Positions 25,390 through 35,515 are shown, counted from the stretch's first letter. The stretch is 64,000 bases of DNA from Camelus bactrianus (GCF_048773025.1 NC_133572.1:2371001-2435000), one strand, 5' to 3'. Notes: a model not told the origin generated them from the letters alone. Numbers and translations are program-made.

Positions 25390-27076
25390 CTGGGAAGTGC
25401 AAGGGGCAGCAGGCTGTTAGAGATATGTTAGGCTGAGAAGGAGGTTCTGTTAGAGGGGTTCCTCATCATGTGACCAGCAGCACCAGCGCACAGGCCCAGG
25501 AGGATGCTCCCTGGGCTTTTGGAAAGACGGCAGACAAATCAGGAGACGAGTTCTATTGATGGAAGTTAAAACTGAAACAAACAGAAGCAATTCAAAAGGG
25601 GGAAGTGGGACTGTGTTGGCTGTAGGTCAACATAGCCAAAGGTCTGGAAGCTTAAGAATGTTTGGCTACAGAAACAAGTAAGGAAGCTACAAAAATGCGG
25701 AAATGTCTATTATTGTCTAAATATGGATCGGAGTGACTGCAGGGATGGGAACGCTGGAATAGGACATCCTGACAAAACTCTGATTCCATACTCCATTCTA
25801 GCATAGAGCATTTCTATTTTTTAACATCATCCTAGTCTATCAGTTAAAGGATCTATGCCCACGGAATCATAGGAAAAAGGCAGACTGTACTATTGCCCTG
25901 TTGTCACACACACATGAAGACGTCAGATCAAAAGGAAATTGCTCTATTCAAGGCCCAGGGTAAAGCTGTGCGGGTCATGTGTTGACACTACGTACGGGGT
26001 GACAGTCACTTCACCGGCCGTTATCCTTGTACAGATTTTAAAAAATACGTTTGTCTTTCACAATTTGCAAAATATTTACACAGTGATATTTTAGTACTTG
26101 CATGTGCTTATTCATATTTTGACCTTCTAAGCGTGTTACTGCGTTGCTTAATTTCTCTTCCAGAACCAAGACTGTAATCCCTATTTCCTGACCAATCGAA
26201 TGTGCTCTCATCACTGTGCTAAGGTGGTTTTGTAATAGTAAGGAAAATAGTTTTATCTTTTAAAAATTGTGCTTTGTTGATTTTAACAGATGCATGGACT
26301 ACTCTACCATTGTGTAAAATTGTGTAAGTCTTCTGAGAGGTACTTGGAGAGACAGAGGAATGGGCTGTCCCTTTTTTAGGATATCTGCTACCTCCCTAAA
26401 ACGGACTGTCACACTCGTGACATTTGCCATCTGCTTAGAGTTCACAGACCCTCCCCCTCTGCCTCCTCCCCTTCCTTTATATCCAGGATTCCTCTACCTT
26501 CAAATCTCAGTTTTACTTCCACCTCCTATCTCTTCCAGCCTCCCTCCCTCCACCCATCAATCACTGGACTCTAGCATTCCCTCCCCACCCCCAAAAGGTA
26601 TCTTCCTGGTCTAAAGCGTAATTTTTCCTTCCACTCTGACCAGCCTCTTGCTACCACGGCCAACACTTTCTAGCCTAGTCTTCGGAGCGACTCCAGGGTC
26701 CCCAACCCCACCCAGACCAGGACAAAACTGCGCGCGCGGGGTGGGGGGGTGGGTGTCCCAGAACCAGGAGGAGGGCCCTGGGAAAGGGCGGAGTGGAGGC
26801 AGTGCTGCCTAATGGTGAGAGTACCTGGGCGCAGGGGAGGGTGCGAGCAGGTCGGTCTCGGCTGGAAGCGGAGTGAACTCAGCCTGGATCCCGGCCAGCG
26901 GGCCGCCCCTTCCCCCCGAGGGAAGGCCCAGGGGCGCTTCGCTAAAGAGGTGAGGACGCGGCCGGGCGGTGGGATGCAGGCGCGCTGCGCACCCTCGCCA
27001 GCCTCCGGCCGCGCTCAGCCCCTCCACGCCGCGCCCGCCGCGCCCCCGGCCTCCAGCCCGCCCGCCGCCCGCTCAC
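25390..27076 (-). other. FOXM1 intron 1 (5' UTR intron)
   Basis: 1.69 kb. Pyrimidine-rich between 26440 and 26600, entering the CpG island from about 26860. No repeat confidently assigned. Confidence 0.5.
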
Positions 27077-27260
27077 CTAGCTGCACCGCCGGCCGCGCCG
27101 GGCTCCGGGCGGCTCCGCGCTGCTCCCGCCTGCGGGCCGGGCCGCGTCCCGGGCGGCACTCGCGCCGGCGGCGGGTCCCCGGGCTGCGGGGCGGGGAATC
27201 CCGGGATCCCGGGGGGGGGCGGTCCCGGGCCGGGGCCGGGGGTGGGGTCCCGCTCCGGCG
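27077..27260 (-). other. FOXM1: FOXM1 non-coding exon 1 (inferred)
   Basis: A strong donor CTAG|GTGAGC ends at 27077, matched by the acceptor TTCCCAG at about 25390 in front of the FOXM1 leader. The 5' boundary is not visible and is set near the promoter motifs. Confidence 0.5.
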
Positions 27261-27274
27261 CTTTCAGTTTGTTC

Positions 27275-27345
27275 CGCTGTTTGAAATTGGCGCCGGCGGA
27301 GCGTTGCGGTCACGTGACGGGCGTCGCCAATCGGCGCCGGTCTTG
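27275..27345. promoter_or_regulatory. Shared FOXM1/RHNO1 bidirectional promoter core
   Basis: Within 60 bp: TTTGAA at 27280-27285 (CHR-like), TTGGCGCC at 27287-27294 (E2F-type), CACGTG at 27311-27316 (E-box), CCAAT at 27327-27331 (NF-Y-type) and a second GGCGCC at 27333-27338. The region sits in a CpG island between divergent genes. CHR with E2F or NF-Y sites is the known arrangement of DREAM/MuvB cell-cycle promoters, which suits both genes. Motif function is inferred. Confidence 0.75.
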
Positions 27346-27367
27346 TCTCCGCGTTCGGGCCGGAACC

Positions 27368-27720
27368 CGGGCGGCGGGCGGAGCGGCGGGCGGAGCGGCG
27401 GCCGGGCGGGCCCCGCCGGGCAGGAGAGACGGGCGGAGCGGCGGCGGGAAGGGCAGGTGAGGCGGGTGAGGCGGGTGAGGCGGGCGGGGCGGGCGGGGCG
27501 GCGGCGGGTGAGGCGGCCGAGGCGGGCGGAGCGGGCGGATGAGGTGAGTGAGGCGGACGAACCGGGCGGGCAGGCAGGCAGGCAGATGAGGCGAGTGAGG
27601 CGTGTGGACCTGGCGGGCGGAGCGGCGGCGGGTGAAGCGGGCGGATGAGGCGAGTGAGCCGGGCGGGCCGGGCAGAGCGGGCAAGTGGGCCGGCGGGCGA
27701 GGCGGGCGGGCCGGCGGCTC
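27368..27720 (+). repeat. GC-rich imperfect tandem array (GGTGAGGCG / GGCGGAGCG units)
   Basis: Units of 8-10 bases alternate between GTGAGGCGG and GCGGAGCGG forms for about 350 bases. It lies right where RHNO1 exon 1 and its donor should be, so that donor cannot be placed with confidence. Confidence 0.85.
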
Positions 27721-27758
27721 GTGGGGAGGGCGCAGGGAGGCCCCACGGGGGCGGGACG

Positions 27759-27800
27759 CGGGGACCCTGGGGACCCCGGGGACCCCAGGGACCCCGGGGC
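27759..27800 (+). repeat. GGGGACCCC-type short tandem repeat
   Basis: Four to five imperfect copies of a self-complementary 9-10-mer in the CpG island. Confidence 0.85.
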
Positions 27801-28679
27801 CGGCCCCCGGCTGCTCTCTGGCCCCCGGCGCCCCTCCGCGCTGCTCGCGCTTCCCGGGGTCTTCCTCCCGCGCTGGTTTCCTCGCTGGGGGGCCTTAGTG
27901 GTGGGGGTACTGCCCTCCGTTGACCTCCTACCAGCGACCATCCGGGCCCCCGACTATCCTGGCGGCCCCTGGAGCGCAGCTTCTGGCCTCGTTCAAGTTC
28001 CCTCCGTAAATTACACGCACAGCGCGAATCCCGCCTCGGCTCTGGGTCCTCTCCCTCCCCGCCCCTGCAACCCTTTACCGGTAATGAAGTACTTGATTTA
28101 TTAACTTGGTCACACGGTGAGTTGAGCATCTGCTCTGTGCCAGGCCGCGCTAGGATGCAGTGGCAGAGTGGGTCTTTCTTCTGATGGGCGGAGGGAGGAG
28201 CTCATTTCCGAAGTAAACTAGTTTATTTAAGCAATAAACTTAAGAAGAGAAATATAGCTGTGAAGTGATGAATCAGAGGTCAGGGATAGCTTCGCGTATC
28301 TACAGGAGGGAGACCTTGCGTTCCTTAATGTAGGTGAGAAAGGCTTTTCTGCTGCACTACAGCCGGGGCTTTATGCAGACGAGGGAGACCTCAGAAGGGA
28401 CTGAGGTGTGCAGGTCCACGCGGCAGGAGACGAAGCTGGACGTGGAGCAACAGGCCCGTAGCCACCACTGAGGCTTTTGGTTCTTATCCAGAAATCAAAA
28501 ATGAGTCTTAAGCAGAAGTGAGCCAAGATCAGATTTGCATTTTAAAAAGGTCCCCCTGCAGGGGGTGCCAGAGTGGGTTAGGGTAGACCAGTTAGGCTAT
28601 TGCACTACCCCAGGACAGAGCCGGTGCTTGAAGGGCGGTGGGAGAGGAGAGGAGGGAGGGAGGGAAGAAGGGGAGGGAT

Positions 28680-28795
28680 ATTCTTTTTCTTTTGGGGGGA
28701 GGGGATTAGGTTTCTTTCTTTTTTTAATGGAGGTACGGGGGATTGAACCCAGAATCTCGTGCATGCTAGGCAGGCGAGCTCCCCCCCCCATATTA
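28680..28795 (-). repeat. Camelid tRNA-derived SINE, copy 4 (antisense, truncated)
   Basis: Reverse complement shows CTCGCCTGCCTAGCATGCAC, GAGATTCTGGGTTCAATCCC and a short A-rich tail. The head past the A-box is reduced to a G/C run. Confidence 0.85.
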
Positions 28796-28929
28796 TTATT
28801 TTTCGCAAAGGAAGAATGTTTTTTATCACGTTTTGAGTTGAATCTAATAAAGTCTTTTAAAAAATTACCGCTGATTCTGATCCCACGTTTAATACTGAAC
28901 TGTCACTAAAAACCATGATTGTAAGTTTT

Positions 28930-29245
28930 TTCCCCAACTGAAGTATAAGTGACATAACACGTTATTTCAGTTTCAGGTGGACAACATGATTTGCTTATGT
29001 CTTATACATCGTGAAGTGATGTATAAGTAAGTCTAATTAACCATCTGTCACTATACAGAGTTTTTTTTTTCTTGTGATGAGAACTTTAATGATTTACTTC
29101 CTTGGCAACTTTCAAATTTGAAATACAATATTATGGACTTTCATCACCATGCTGTACGTTATACCCCATACTGTATTTGCTTTATAACTGGAAGTTCGTA
29201 CCTCTTGATCCTCTTTGCCCATCTTGCCCATCCCCCAACCACCCT
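28930..29245 (-). repeat. L1 3' UTR fragment (antisense)
   Basis: CAACTGAAGTATAAGTGACA, TTTCAGTTTCAGGTGGACAA, TTTCATCACCATGCTGTACG and GATCCTCTTTGCCCATCTTG are reverse-complement L1 3' UTR landmarks. Confidence 0.75.
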
Positions 29246-30034
29246 CCCGGAAAGAGGGGTATTACTGAAGCCACAGGAGGTAGGATTGACAGGGCTTGCT
29301 AATTGGGTTGGGTGGGAGGTGGGGGAAGTGTCAAGGTTTCTGGCTGCGTCGCTGGGTGACTGAGGATACCATTGCCTGAGCACAGGCCCTGGAGATAGTC
29401 ACTTTTATGGAGGGGGTGCGGGGGAAGCGATGGTGAATTCCGTTGTAAACGTGCTGAGTTTGAGGTGTTGGAGGCATCTAGTTGCTGTCAAGTAGGTGGT
29501 GGAATACATGGGTGTGAGTGTGGAGGAATTCTAAGCTGACTATATAGACACTTGACTCATCTACTTGTAGGTGGTTATTGAAAACTGGCCTAAGAAAAGC
29601 GTGTAGAATTAAGAGGGCTCCAGAGCACAGCCAGGGAGGGACAGGCCATGGAGAGCTAAAGGGATGGACCTCTAGTTACAGCGGAAGGAAAGGATGGATG
29701 CAGGTAGACTTAGGTTTAGATGTTTGCTTTCTGGAAAATGAGAGTATTTCCTTTGATGTCTCCTGTATTCTTTGTGAAGTAGGGATTAAAGCAATTTGTT
29801 TGGCGAGAAGAGGAGTTCTAAAGTGTTAAGATAATCTTTATGGAAAATGAGTTGATCAGGGAAACAGTAGGCCTGCCGAGCAAGGCGGGGTTCACGGGAG
29901 GCAGGGGGCTTTGAGCAAGGGGTGTGTGGCAGCCATAGTTACCACTGTCACCTGGCTCCTGGGCTCCTGCAGGAGCCTTCTCACTGGGTTCCCTGCCTCC
30001 TTTCTCCTTCATCTCTCCCCAGCCCGCCTTTTCT

Positions 30035-30535
30035 CACAAAGCACTTATAAGGCTAAATCAGATTATGTTACGTCCCTGCCTGGACCCTGCAGTGGCTGCC
30101 TAGTGAAGAATAATTCAACCCCGAGTCCTTAGCCTGGCCTTAACCCTACATTCTCATCTCCCACCCCCCAGCTCAGCCATGCTGACTGTACTGTTTCTTG
30201 ACCAAGTCAAACACGCTCCCATCTCACAGTTCAGTCTGAAATATCCTTTCTCACATCTTTCTCTTGTCTGCTTGCTCTCCTTTCTTTGTTCAGGTCTTTG
30301 CTCAAATACACTTTTCAGAGAGGCCCTCCCTGACGACCCTGGCTAAAACAGCAGCCCCTTACGCTGTTTCACTTTTCTCTGTACCTCTGATCACTTCCCG
30401 ACTAGACTAGATGTAAGGGCCTCCAGGGCAGGGATTTAATTTTGTAACCTAGTATATATTTCCAGCACCTGTAACAGTGCCCAAAACACAGCAGGCACTC
30501 AGTAGACATGTGCTGAATAAATTGATGAACAATTG
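30035..30535 (+). repeat. L2 LINE 3' region
   Basis: CTATAAGGCTAAATC-like start, TCCCTGCCTGGACCCTGCAG, GAGAGGCCCTCCCTGACGAC, and ending GCAGGCACTCAGTAGACATG. One of the better-preserved L2 copies here. Confidence 0.8.
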
Positions 30536-31189
30536 GAGGTGTTTATTACCTGCCTTCTACCTAAAATGTCGGTTCCTTGAGGGTAAAGACTTTGTCCTTA
30601 TTTTTCCTCTCCTTCATCTCCACTGTCTAGTGACATAAATCAGAGTCTGTTGCTCTTTTGTTGGTGACTGAATGAATGAATCAGGACTGTTCAGTGGGAC
30701 CGGTCTGCCCTGTTGTGTGACCCTCCGGGATGCCAAGTGGCATCTCCCCTTCACCTCCACCTGCTGCATTCAAACTTCTGTCCCACCAACCCGTGGACAA
30801 AAGCTCTTATTAAAACTGATCTGGGTACTGGATTCACTGGACACTTTTGCAGACTTTTTATTACTTTGTGGGGCCTGCTGTCCCTGCCTCTCTCTCCAGC
30901 CTCCCGTCTCTGCCGACACAGCCCAGGTTCCGGCCTCATCGGCTCCCAGGTGGCACAGAACCTTCTGCCTGGTCCGCCTGCTTCCGGGGCACTTGTTCTC
31001 TCCTTTCACACTGTCGCCAGGACCATCTGCCTAAGAGTCAAAACAAAGGAAAAACAATTGCGCTACTTATGAGACAACTGAAATTTGAACACAGGACATT
31101 TGGTATTTAATATTTAAGGAAACACACACGTTACTATATGCTAATGTATGTATAAGTACATACAGTATATAAGTATGTATATTTGTATA

Positions 31190-31400
31190 TGTTAGTTGTG
31201 TTCATGGGAACGGTATCATGACTGGGAATATATCGTCAAAATAATAAAGGGGTGGGGAAGTGGGTGGGGTGTGGATGGATCCTGACTGGCCATGGGTTGA
31301 TGGTTGTTGGAGCTGGGTGATGGGCATTTGGGGGCTCATTATACTGTTAACTATTTTTTTGTATATTCAAAATTATCTGGCGTAAAGGTTTAAAAAAAAT
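31190..31400 (+). repeat. L1-like 3' end
   Basis: GTTGGAGCTGGGTGATGGGC, GGGGGCTCATTATACTGTTA and TTTTGTATATTCAAAATTAT are typical of an old L1 3' end. Confidence 0.55.
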
Positions 31401-31414
31401 CCAAGTGTGATCAT

Positions 31415-31885
31415 ATCCGTCTGCTTCAAAATTTTCAGTGACTACTTAGGTCAAAGTCCAAACTCAGACGGTACACCTGGTTTTCTGACCTGACCCGGAC
31501 ACTGTCCCACCTCAGTCCCTGCAAGTTGTCTTTTCACGCCCTGTGTCCAGCTACGTGGAGTCTGGTCCGGAGTCTGCAGTGCTCTTGTCTCTCCTGTGTG
31601 TGTGCTTGGAGCGCCCTCCCTGTTCTTTGGCTTTTCCCAGCCCTCCTGTACCGAGGCTGTCACCCTCTCCAGAAAGCCTCCCTTGGTGGAGTGGAAGCAC
31701 TGTTCTCATTGTTGTAATTGTCTCCCTCTGCTAGACTCTCAGCTCTTTGAAGACAGGGACAGTCTGTGTCCCCGCAGGTGCTTGGCACTCAATGGTTGTG
31801 GAGTAAGTGGTTATTCATCTTTAAATTCCCAACACCCAGAATGGTGCTGGCAGGTGCTCGATAAATGTTCATGGGATGAACGTCG
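31415..31885 (+). repeat. L2 LINE 3' region
   Basis: CAGTGACTACTTAGGTCAAA, CTTTGAAGACAGGGACAGTC and GGCAGGTGCTCGATAAATGT follow L2 order. Confidence 0.75.
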
Positions 31886-32068
31886 TTGAGTATGAGCTCC
31901 TGTGTATTGAGCTGGTGGTGTGGGTACAGGAAGCCGGTGCGGGTACAGACGCCCTGCAGTCCTGGGGCAGGGCTGCAGGCCCGTAGGGGAACCGGCTGGC
32001 AGAGTGTGCAGGAGTGCTGGGGAGTCACCGGATTATCTTCTCCCCACTTGTGTTTCCTCTCTGCAGGC

Positions 32069-32272
32069 ATGGGTTGGAACTGGAGTCTCTCCCCAGACCT
32101 GACTGCAGCCAGCATCATGCAGTTACTCACTGCTCTTCACTCACCTGTTGATGCCTCCCAGAAAAAAACGCTGCCAGACGGCCCAGAAACCCCAGCTGCT
32201 ATTCCACCAACAACCACTAGAGGGCCCCAGACACCGCCAAGGATCTCCCCAGCTTCCTGTCACCCACGCTAG
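32069..32272 (+). promoter_or_regulatory. RHNO1: Overlapping upstream ORF in the RHNO1 leader
   Basis: An ATG at 32069 opens a 67-codon frame (MGWNWSLSPDLTAASIMQLL onwards) that is out of frame with RHNO1 and stops at 32272, 122 bases past the real start at 32151. Confidence 0.7.
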
Positions 32273-33720
32273 ACAGGTGCCCAGCAAGCCCATTGACCAC
32301 ACCATCGTCACTTCCTGGGTAGGCCATGGGAGTCTTACAGTGACTTTTACTCTCTTAGGGTTCTCAGTGCTGACTCTGCCCAGCAACCCAGGGCTTCCAG
32401 AGAACAAGGAGACTCCTGGGGGCGGAGACAAGGAGACAGTGTCCTCTTTCTGCCTGTCCTCGGTCATCTTCTCTGGCTTATCTTTTTCCCTAAGTTCAAA
32501 CTGAGGTGTGGGTTGCTTGGAATTGGAGTCTCTCTCCCCCGCTGTCCCCTGAAAGAGCTGAGCACGAAGTCTTCACTCCCCAGTAGCTGGGTGAGAAAGC
32601 CAGATAAATGGCTCAACGAGTCAAAAATGAGCTTGTTCCCAGAGCTTCATGTGTGAGGTGGGGTATTTAGCTAAGTCTTCTCTTTACTGCTGAGTGGATA
32701 GAATATGGAAGGAAAGTCCTCAGAAATGGTGTGTGTTATATTCTGACAGTTGAAAAGCCCTGGGAAGAGAACACAGCTCCTGTATGTCAGGGAAGTAGTG
32801 TAGCGAAGGAGCCAGACAGAAGCCTATGCCCTGCCTCAGAGAGCTCTGCCAGGTGCTGGGGGCGACCGTGGCCAGGTCAGCCGGGCCCTGCCGTCAGCGT
32901 CCAGAGCGAGACGCTTAGCTGTCCTGCAGCCGTGTGATGAAGTGACAGAGGCGTTGTCCCCTTTCTTGCACACGAGGAAACTGAAAGCCAGGGAGATGGA
33001 GTGACTTGCCCAAAGCTCATACCCCTTTCCGCCTTCATCCAGTTAGACAGCTTATCTCAGGCCCATTCCTGTAGCGGGCTCCTGCTTGGGATCCTGGCCA
33101 TTGGACGCAGTTTCCTTCGGTTTGGATGTGGCTCTCCCTCACCTTTTCTCACTCCCAATCCTTAGGTATCACCTCAGTTTGATACAACAGCAGAAAGCTG
33201 GTTCCCAGCCAACCATAAACGTCATCTCCGAGCCCAGGCCAGGCATTCAAGTCGGAAATCTGCCACCTGCAAGTTTCCGCGTCTAACATTTGAGAGTCCA
33301 CCGTCTTCCTCCAGGTCAGCCACACCCGGGACCCCCTTAATCAGGGGCTGCCCCAACCAACCAGAAAAGGACATTGCCAGAAGGGCCTTAGTTCCCATGC
33401 TCAGTCCCCAAAGCTGCGGGGAGCTGTCAGCACCTGCACTTCAAAACCTACCTTACGTGTTCACCCCACCTGATATCCAGACCCCAGAGTCGTCCGTGAG
33501 GGGAGGGCTCGTGCCCCCAGAGCAGAGGGGAAACAGCCTTCCGAGCGGCTCCCTTCACAGCAGCACTCCCGAGAGCCCCGAGCCCGGGCCCGTTCTGGTT
33601 ACAGACACCCCCGAGGAGAAGTACGGAATAAAGGTCACCTGGAGGAGGCGACGACACCTGTTCATGTACCTCAGGGAGAGAGGGAAGCTGAGCAGAAGCC
33701 AGTTTCTTGTGAAAAACTGA
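32069..33720 (+). CDS. RHNO1: RAD9-HUS1-RAD1 interacting nuclear orphan 1, complete coding sequence
   Basis: Two coding exons, 32151-32318 and 33166-33720, encode 240 residues (human 238 as I recall). The N-terminus MPPRKKRCQTAQK and VPSKPIDHTIVTSW join over a phase-0 intron to VSPQFDTTAESWFPANHKRH. The C-terminus KYGIKVTWRRRRHL and LRERGKLSRSQFLVKN is strongly conserved. RHNO1 (RHINO) is a nuclear protein that binds the 9-1-1 clamp and TOPBP1 to promote ATR-CHK1 signalling; the SWV tripeptide is the reported 9-1-1 contact. The start at 32151 is fixed by homology. The range here begins at the 5' UTR part of exon 2, where an out-of-frame upstream ATG lies. It shares its promoter with FOXM1. 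Confidence 0.95.
32151..32318 (+). CDS. RHNO1: RHNO1 first coding exon
   Basis: 56 codons from ATG to donor TCCTGG|GTAGGC. The exon itself starts after CTCTGCAG at 32067 and carries 84 bases of leader. Confidence 0.95.
32319..33165 (+). other. RHNO1 intron 2
   Basis: 847 bases. A MIR-like stretch around 32930-33050 (CACGAGGAAACTGAAAGCCA, AGTGACTTGCCCAAAGCTCA); otherwise nothing recognised. Confidence 0.55.
33166..33720 (+). CDS. RHNO1: RHNO1 terminal coding exon
   Basis: 184 codons plus stop from acceptor ATCCTTAG. It includes SPQSCGELSAPALQNLPYVF and PPDIQTPESS, matching the RHNO1 family. Confidence 0.95.
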   Translation, partial: VSPQFDTTAESWFPANHKRHLRAQARHSSRKSATCKFPRLTFESPPSSSRSATPGTPLIRGCPNQPEKDIARRALVPMLSPQSCGELSAPALQNLPYVFTPPDIQTPESSVRGGLVPPEQRGNSLPSGSLHSSTPESPEPGPVLVTDTPEEKYGIKVTWRRRRHLFMYLRERGKLSRSQFLVKN

Positions 33721-34011
33721 CGGGATTTCTCAGACATCAGGCGTCCCAAGAAACTGATGGCTGGTTTTCATCCAGTTGCTCACATCACTTGTCTGGCTCA
33801 CAAGCAAGGACGTCAGTAGGGTAAAATGGAAGCAACACCAGGAACACCAGTAGAAAAAAGATATTTTAACTAGAGCCGTGAAGTCATGAGGGAATTCAAT
33901 TTCCAGACTTGCTTTATAAAATATCCGGTGCCATAAACAGTTTTTAGTGTCATAAACAGTTCACTTCATATTTTCCTTGTATTAACTGTTTTAAAATTTT
34001 AAATATTTTAA

Positions 34012-34039
34012 AACTGCTTAAAATGTATGTAAATAAATG
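34012..34039 (+). terminator. Candidate RHNO1 polyadenylation signal, copy A of a 28-bp repeat
   Basis: AATAAA at 34032-34037 lies inside a segment repeated at 34445-34472 with one mismatch. Position is 312 bases past the RHNO1 stop. Confidence 0.45.
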
Positions 34040-34444
34040 GCTGCAGAAAGTTTTCACAGAAGCCTGCTCCTGACACTAATGCAGCAATACAGCCTCCTTC
34101 ACAAAGGGGTTTCTTAGTTGTTCCCTGTAACCACTGCTTTTTCAGCCTTCTAATCGCTTCCTTCAAACTAACTCATTCCACGTGTTTGAGTGCCAGCTCT
34201 GTGTACAGCTCCCTCCGTGACATGAGACATGGAAAAACTCGAAGCAAAGTGAGTGTTTATAGCTGCTGCCTCTGCTCGTCTGCTGAAAGGGCAAGGTTCT
34301 GAAGAAAGGGCAGCAAGCCTGTTTTAATGAGTTCAGTGGGATCAGGGGAGATAAGTTACTTCGCGGTGCTATGTTTTCATCTCTTGCTTCCAACTGAAGT
34401 AACCTGTAAAAATTAAATAGGGTGGGAAAATGATTTATTGTCTT

Positions 34445-34472
34445 AACTGTTTAAAATGTATGTAAATAAATG
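34445..34472 (+). terminator. Candidate RHNO1 polyadenylation signal, copy B of a 28-bp repeat
   Basis: AATAAA at 34465-34470; a TGT-rich GU element follows at once (TGTGTAATGTTTTC), which makes this copy the better candidate of the two. Confidence 0.45.
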
Positions 34473-35219
34473 TGTAATGTTTTCAAATACTACTTTTTAT
34501 TGTAATTAATGTAGAAGGACTGCCCGGTCAACAAAATGTCTCGATTGTCCTTTCATCCACACAAATAGCATCTCTCTCATTCAACTCCATTTCGTCAGCT
34601 TTCAGAACCAAATCTGTGTCAGGTCCAGCCTGAGCCAGACAAGCAGAGATTATTTACTTTAAAAATGGGTGGAGGCTGACCAGCGAGCGCAGTGCCAAGT
34701 TCTCTGCCTCTTAGAAACTCAAAACTAGTGTGGAAACACTTGGCCTCGGAATGCTGTAAAGTCAACGTGCGATGACCTTTGACAGGGCGCTCTGTGGAGT
34801 CTGTAATGCTGCGTAAGCAAGACTTACTGGATCCAATAGTGGATCTCAGTAGGATACGGGAGTTTGAAGACGGTCGGTAGGCTGCAGAGAGAGGAAGGTG
34901 GAAAAGGTGGTCCGGCGAATGTGCGCGGCCGGTCTAGGACGCTCTAAGACCCTGGGCTGGACCAGGGGAGGCTGTGGGGGGTCCAGTGTGGCTGGGAGCA
35001 GACGCATTTGGTTGGGAAGAAACGCTGGGCCTGGCCAGGGATGGTTCGGGGAAGGCCTGGGTGTTGGGAGGGCTGGCACGCGCGGGAGTGGGCGGAGGTC
35101 TGCCAGTCCCCCGGGGCGGCGCCCCCAGGAAGCGCGGTGGGTGGTCTCCGGGTAGGGCCTGCAGGGTGCCGGCGGGCCCAGGCGCTACGCGGTTAGCTGG
35201 GGATGGGCGGCTCCGCCCT

Positions 35220-35365
35220 TAGCAACCCGCTCGTAGCAACCCTCCCGCGGCGCCTCCGCCCGTAGCAACCTTCCGGGGGAGCGACGGGCTCATGGGCCAA
35301 TAGGCGGGGACCGACGAGCGCGCGGCGGCCAATGGGCGCGGAGCAGCGGGCGCGCGGGCCAATGG
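35220..35365 (+). promoter_or_regulatory. TULP3: TULP3 promoter with triple TAGCAACC and triple CCAAT
   Basis: TAGCAACC occurs at 35220-35227, 35234-35241 and 35263-35270 (AGCAAC fits the RFX X-box half-site RGYAAC). CCAAT occurs at 35297-35301, 35329-35333 and 35359-35363, 32 and 30 bases apart, as NF-Y arrays often are. The start codon is 112 bases past the last CCAAT. The CpG island spans roughly 34900-36000. Confidence 0.7.
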
Positions 35366-35474
35366 GAGGCGGCGACAGTGTGAGGTGCTGTTTCGGGGCG
35401 GGGCGGCTACGCCAGGCTGGCCCCCGCCGCAACGTCCCGGGTGTGGACGCGGCAGCAGCTCTCGGAGCGGCGTG

Positions 35475-35515
35475 ATGGAGGCGTCGCGCTGCCGCCCGGG
35501 ACCCCGCGGGGACAG
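35475..35515 (+). CDS. TULP3: TULP3 coding exon 1
   Basis: 41 coding bases, [13 protein letters not shown] plus two bases, to donor GACAG|GTCAGG. It lies inside the CpG island. Confidence 0.9.

Larger units (their letters stand above)
27460..32066 (+). other. RHNO1 intron 1
   Basis: 4.6 kb. After the GC array it holds an unclassified old repeat (about 28130-28625), a SINE, an antisense L1 3' end, an unclassified old repeat (about 29440-29720), two L2 copies and an L1-like 3' end between them. Start of the intron is not certain. Confidence 0.55.
33721..35219 (+). other. RHNO1 3' flank and RHNO1-TULP3 spacer
   Basis: 1.5 kb. It holds a 28-bp duplicated segment with AATAAA in each copy and then rises in GC from about 34900 into the TULP3 CpG island. 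No other gene seen. Confidence 0.55.

Noticed and set aside
27077-28129. Long proline/alanine/arginine-rich open frames on both strands of the CpG island
   Set aside because: They follow from the high GC content and tandem repeats. No domain, no splice support, and they overlap promoter motifs.
32319-32504. Continuation of the RHNO1 frame past SWV to LSSN
   Set aside because: This is reading into the intron. A GT donor at 32319 and a matching exon at 33166 restore the conserved RHNO1 sequence.
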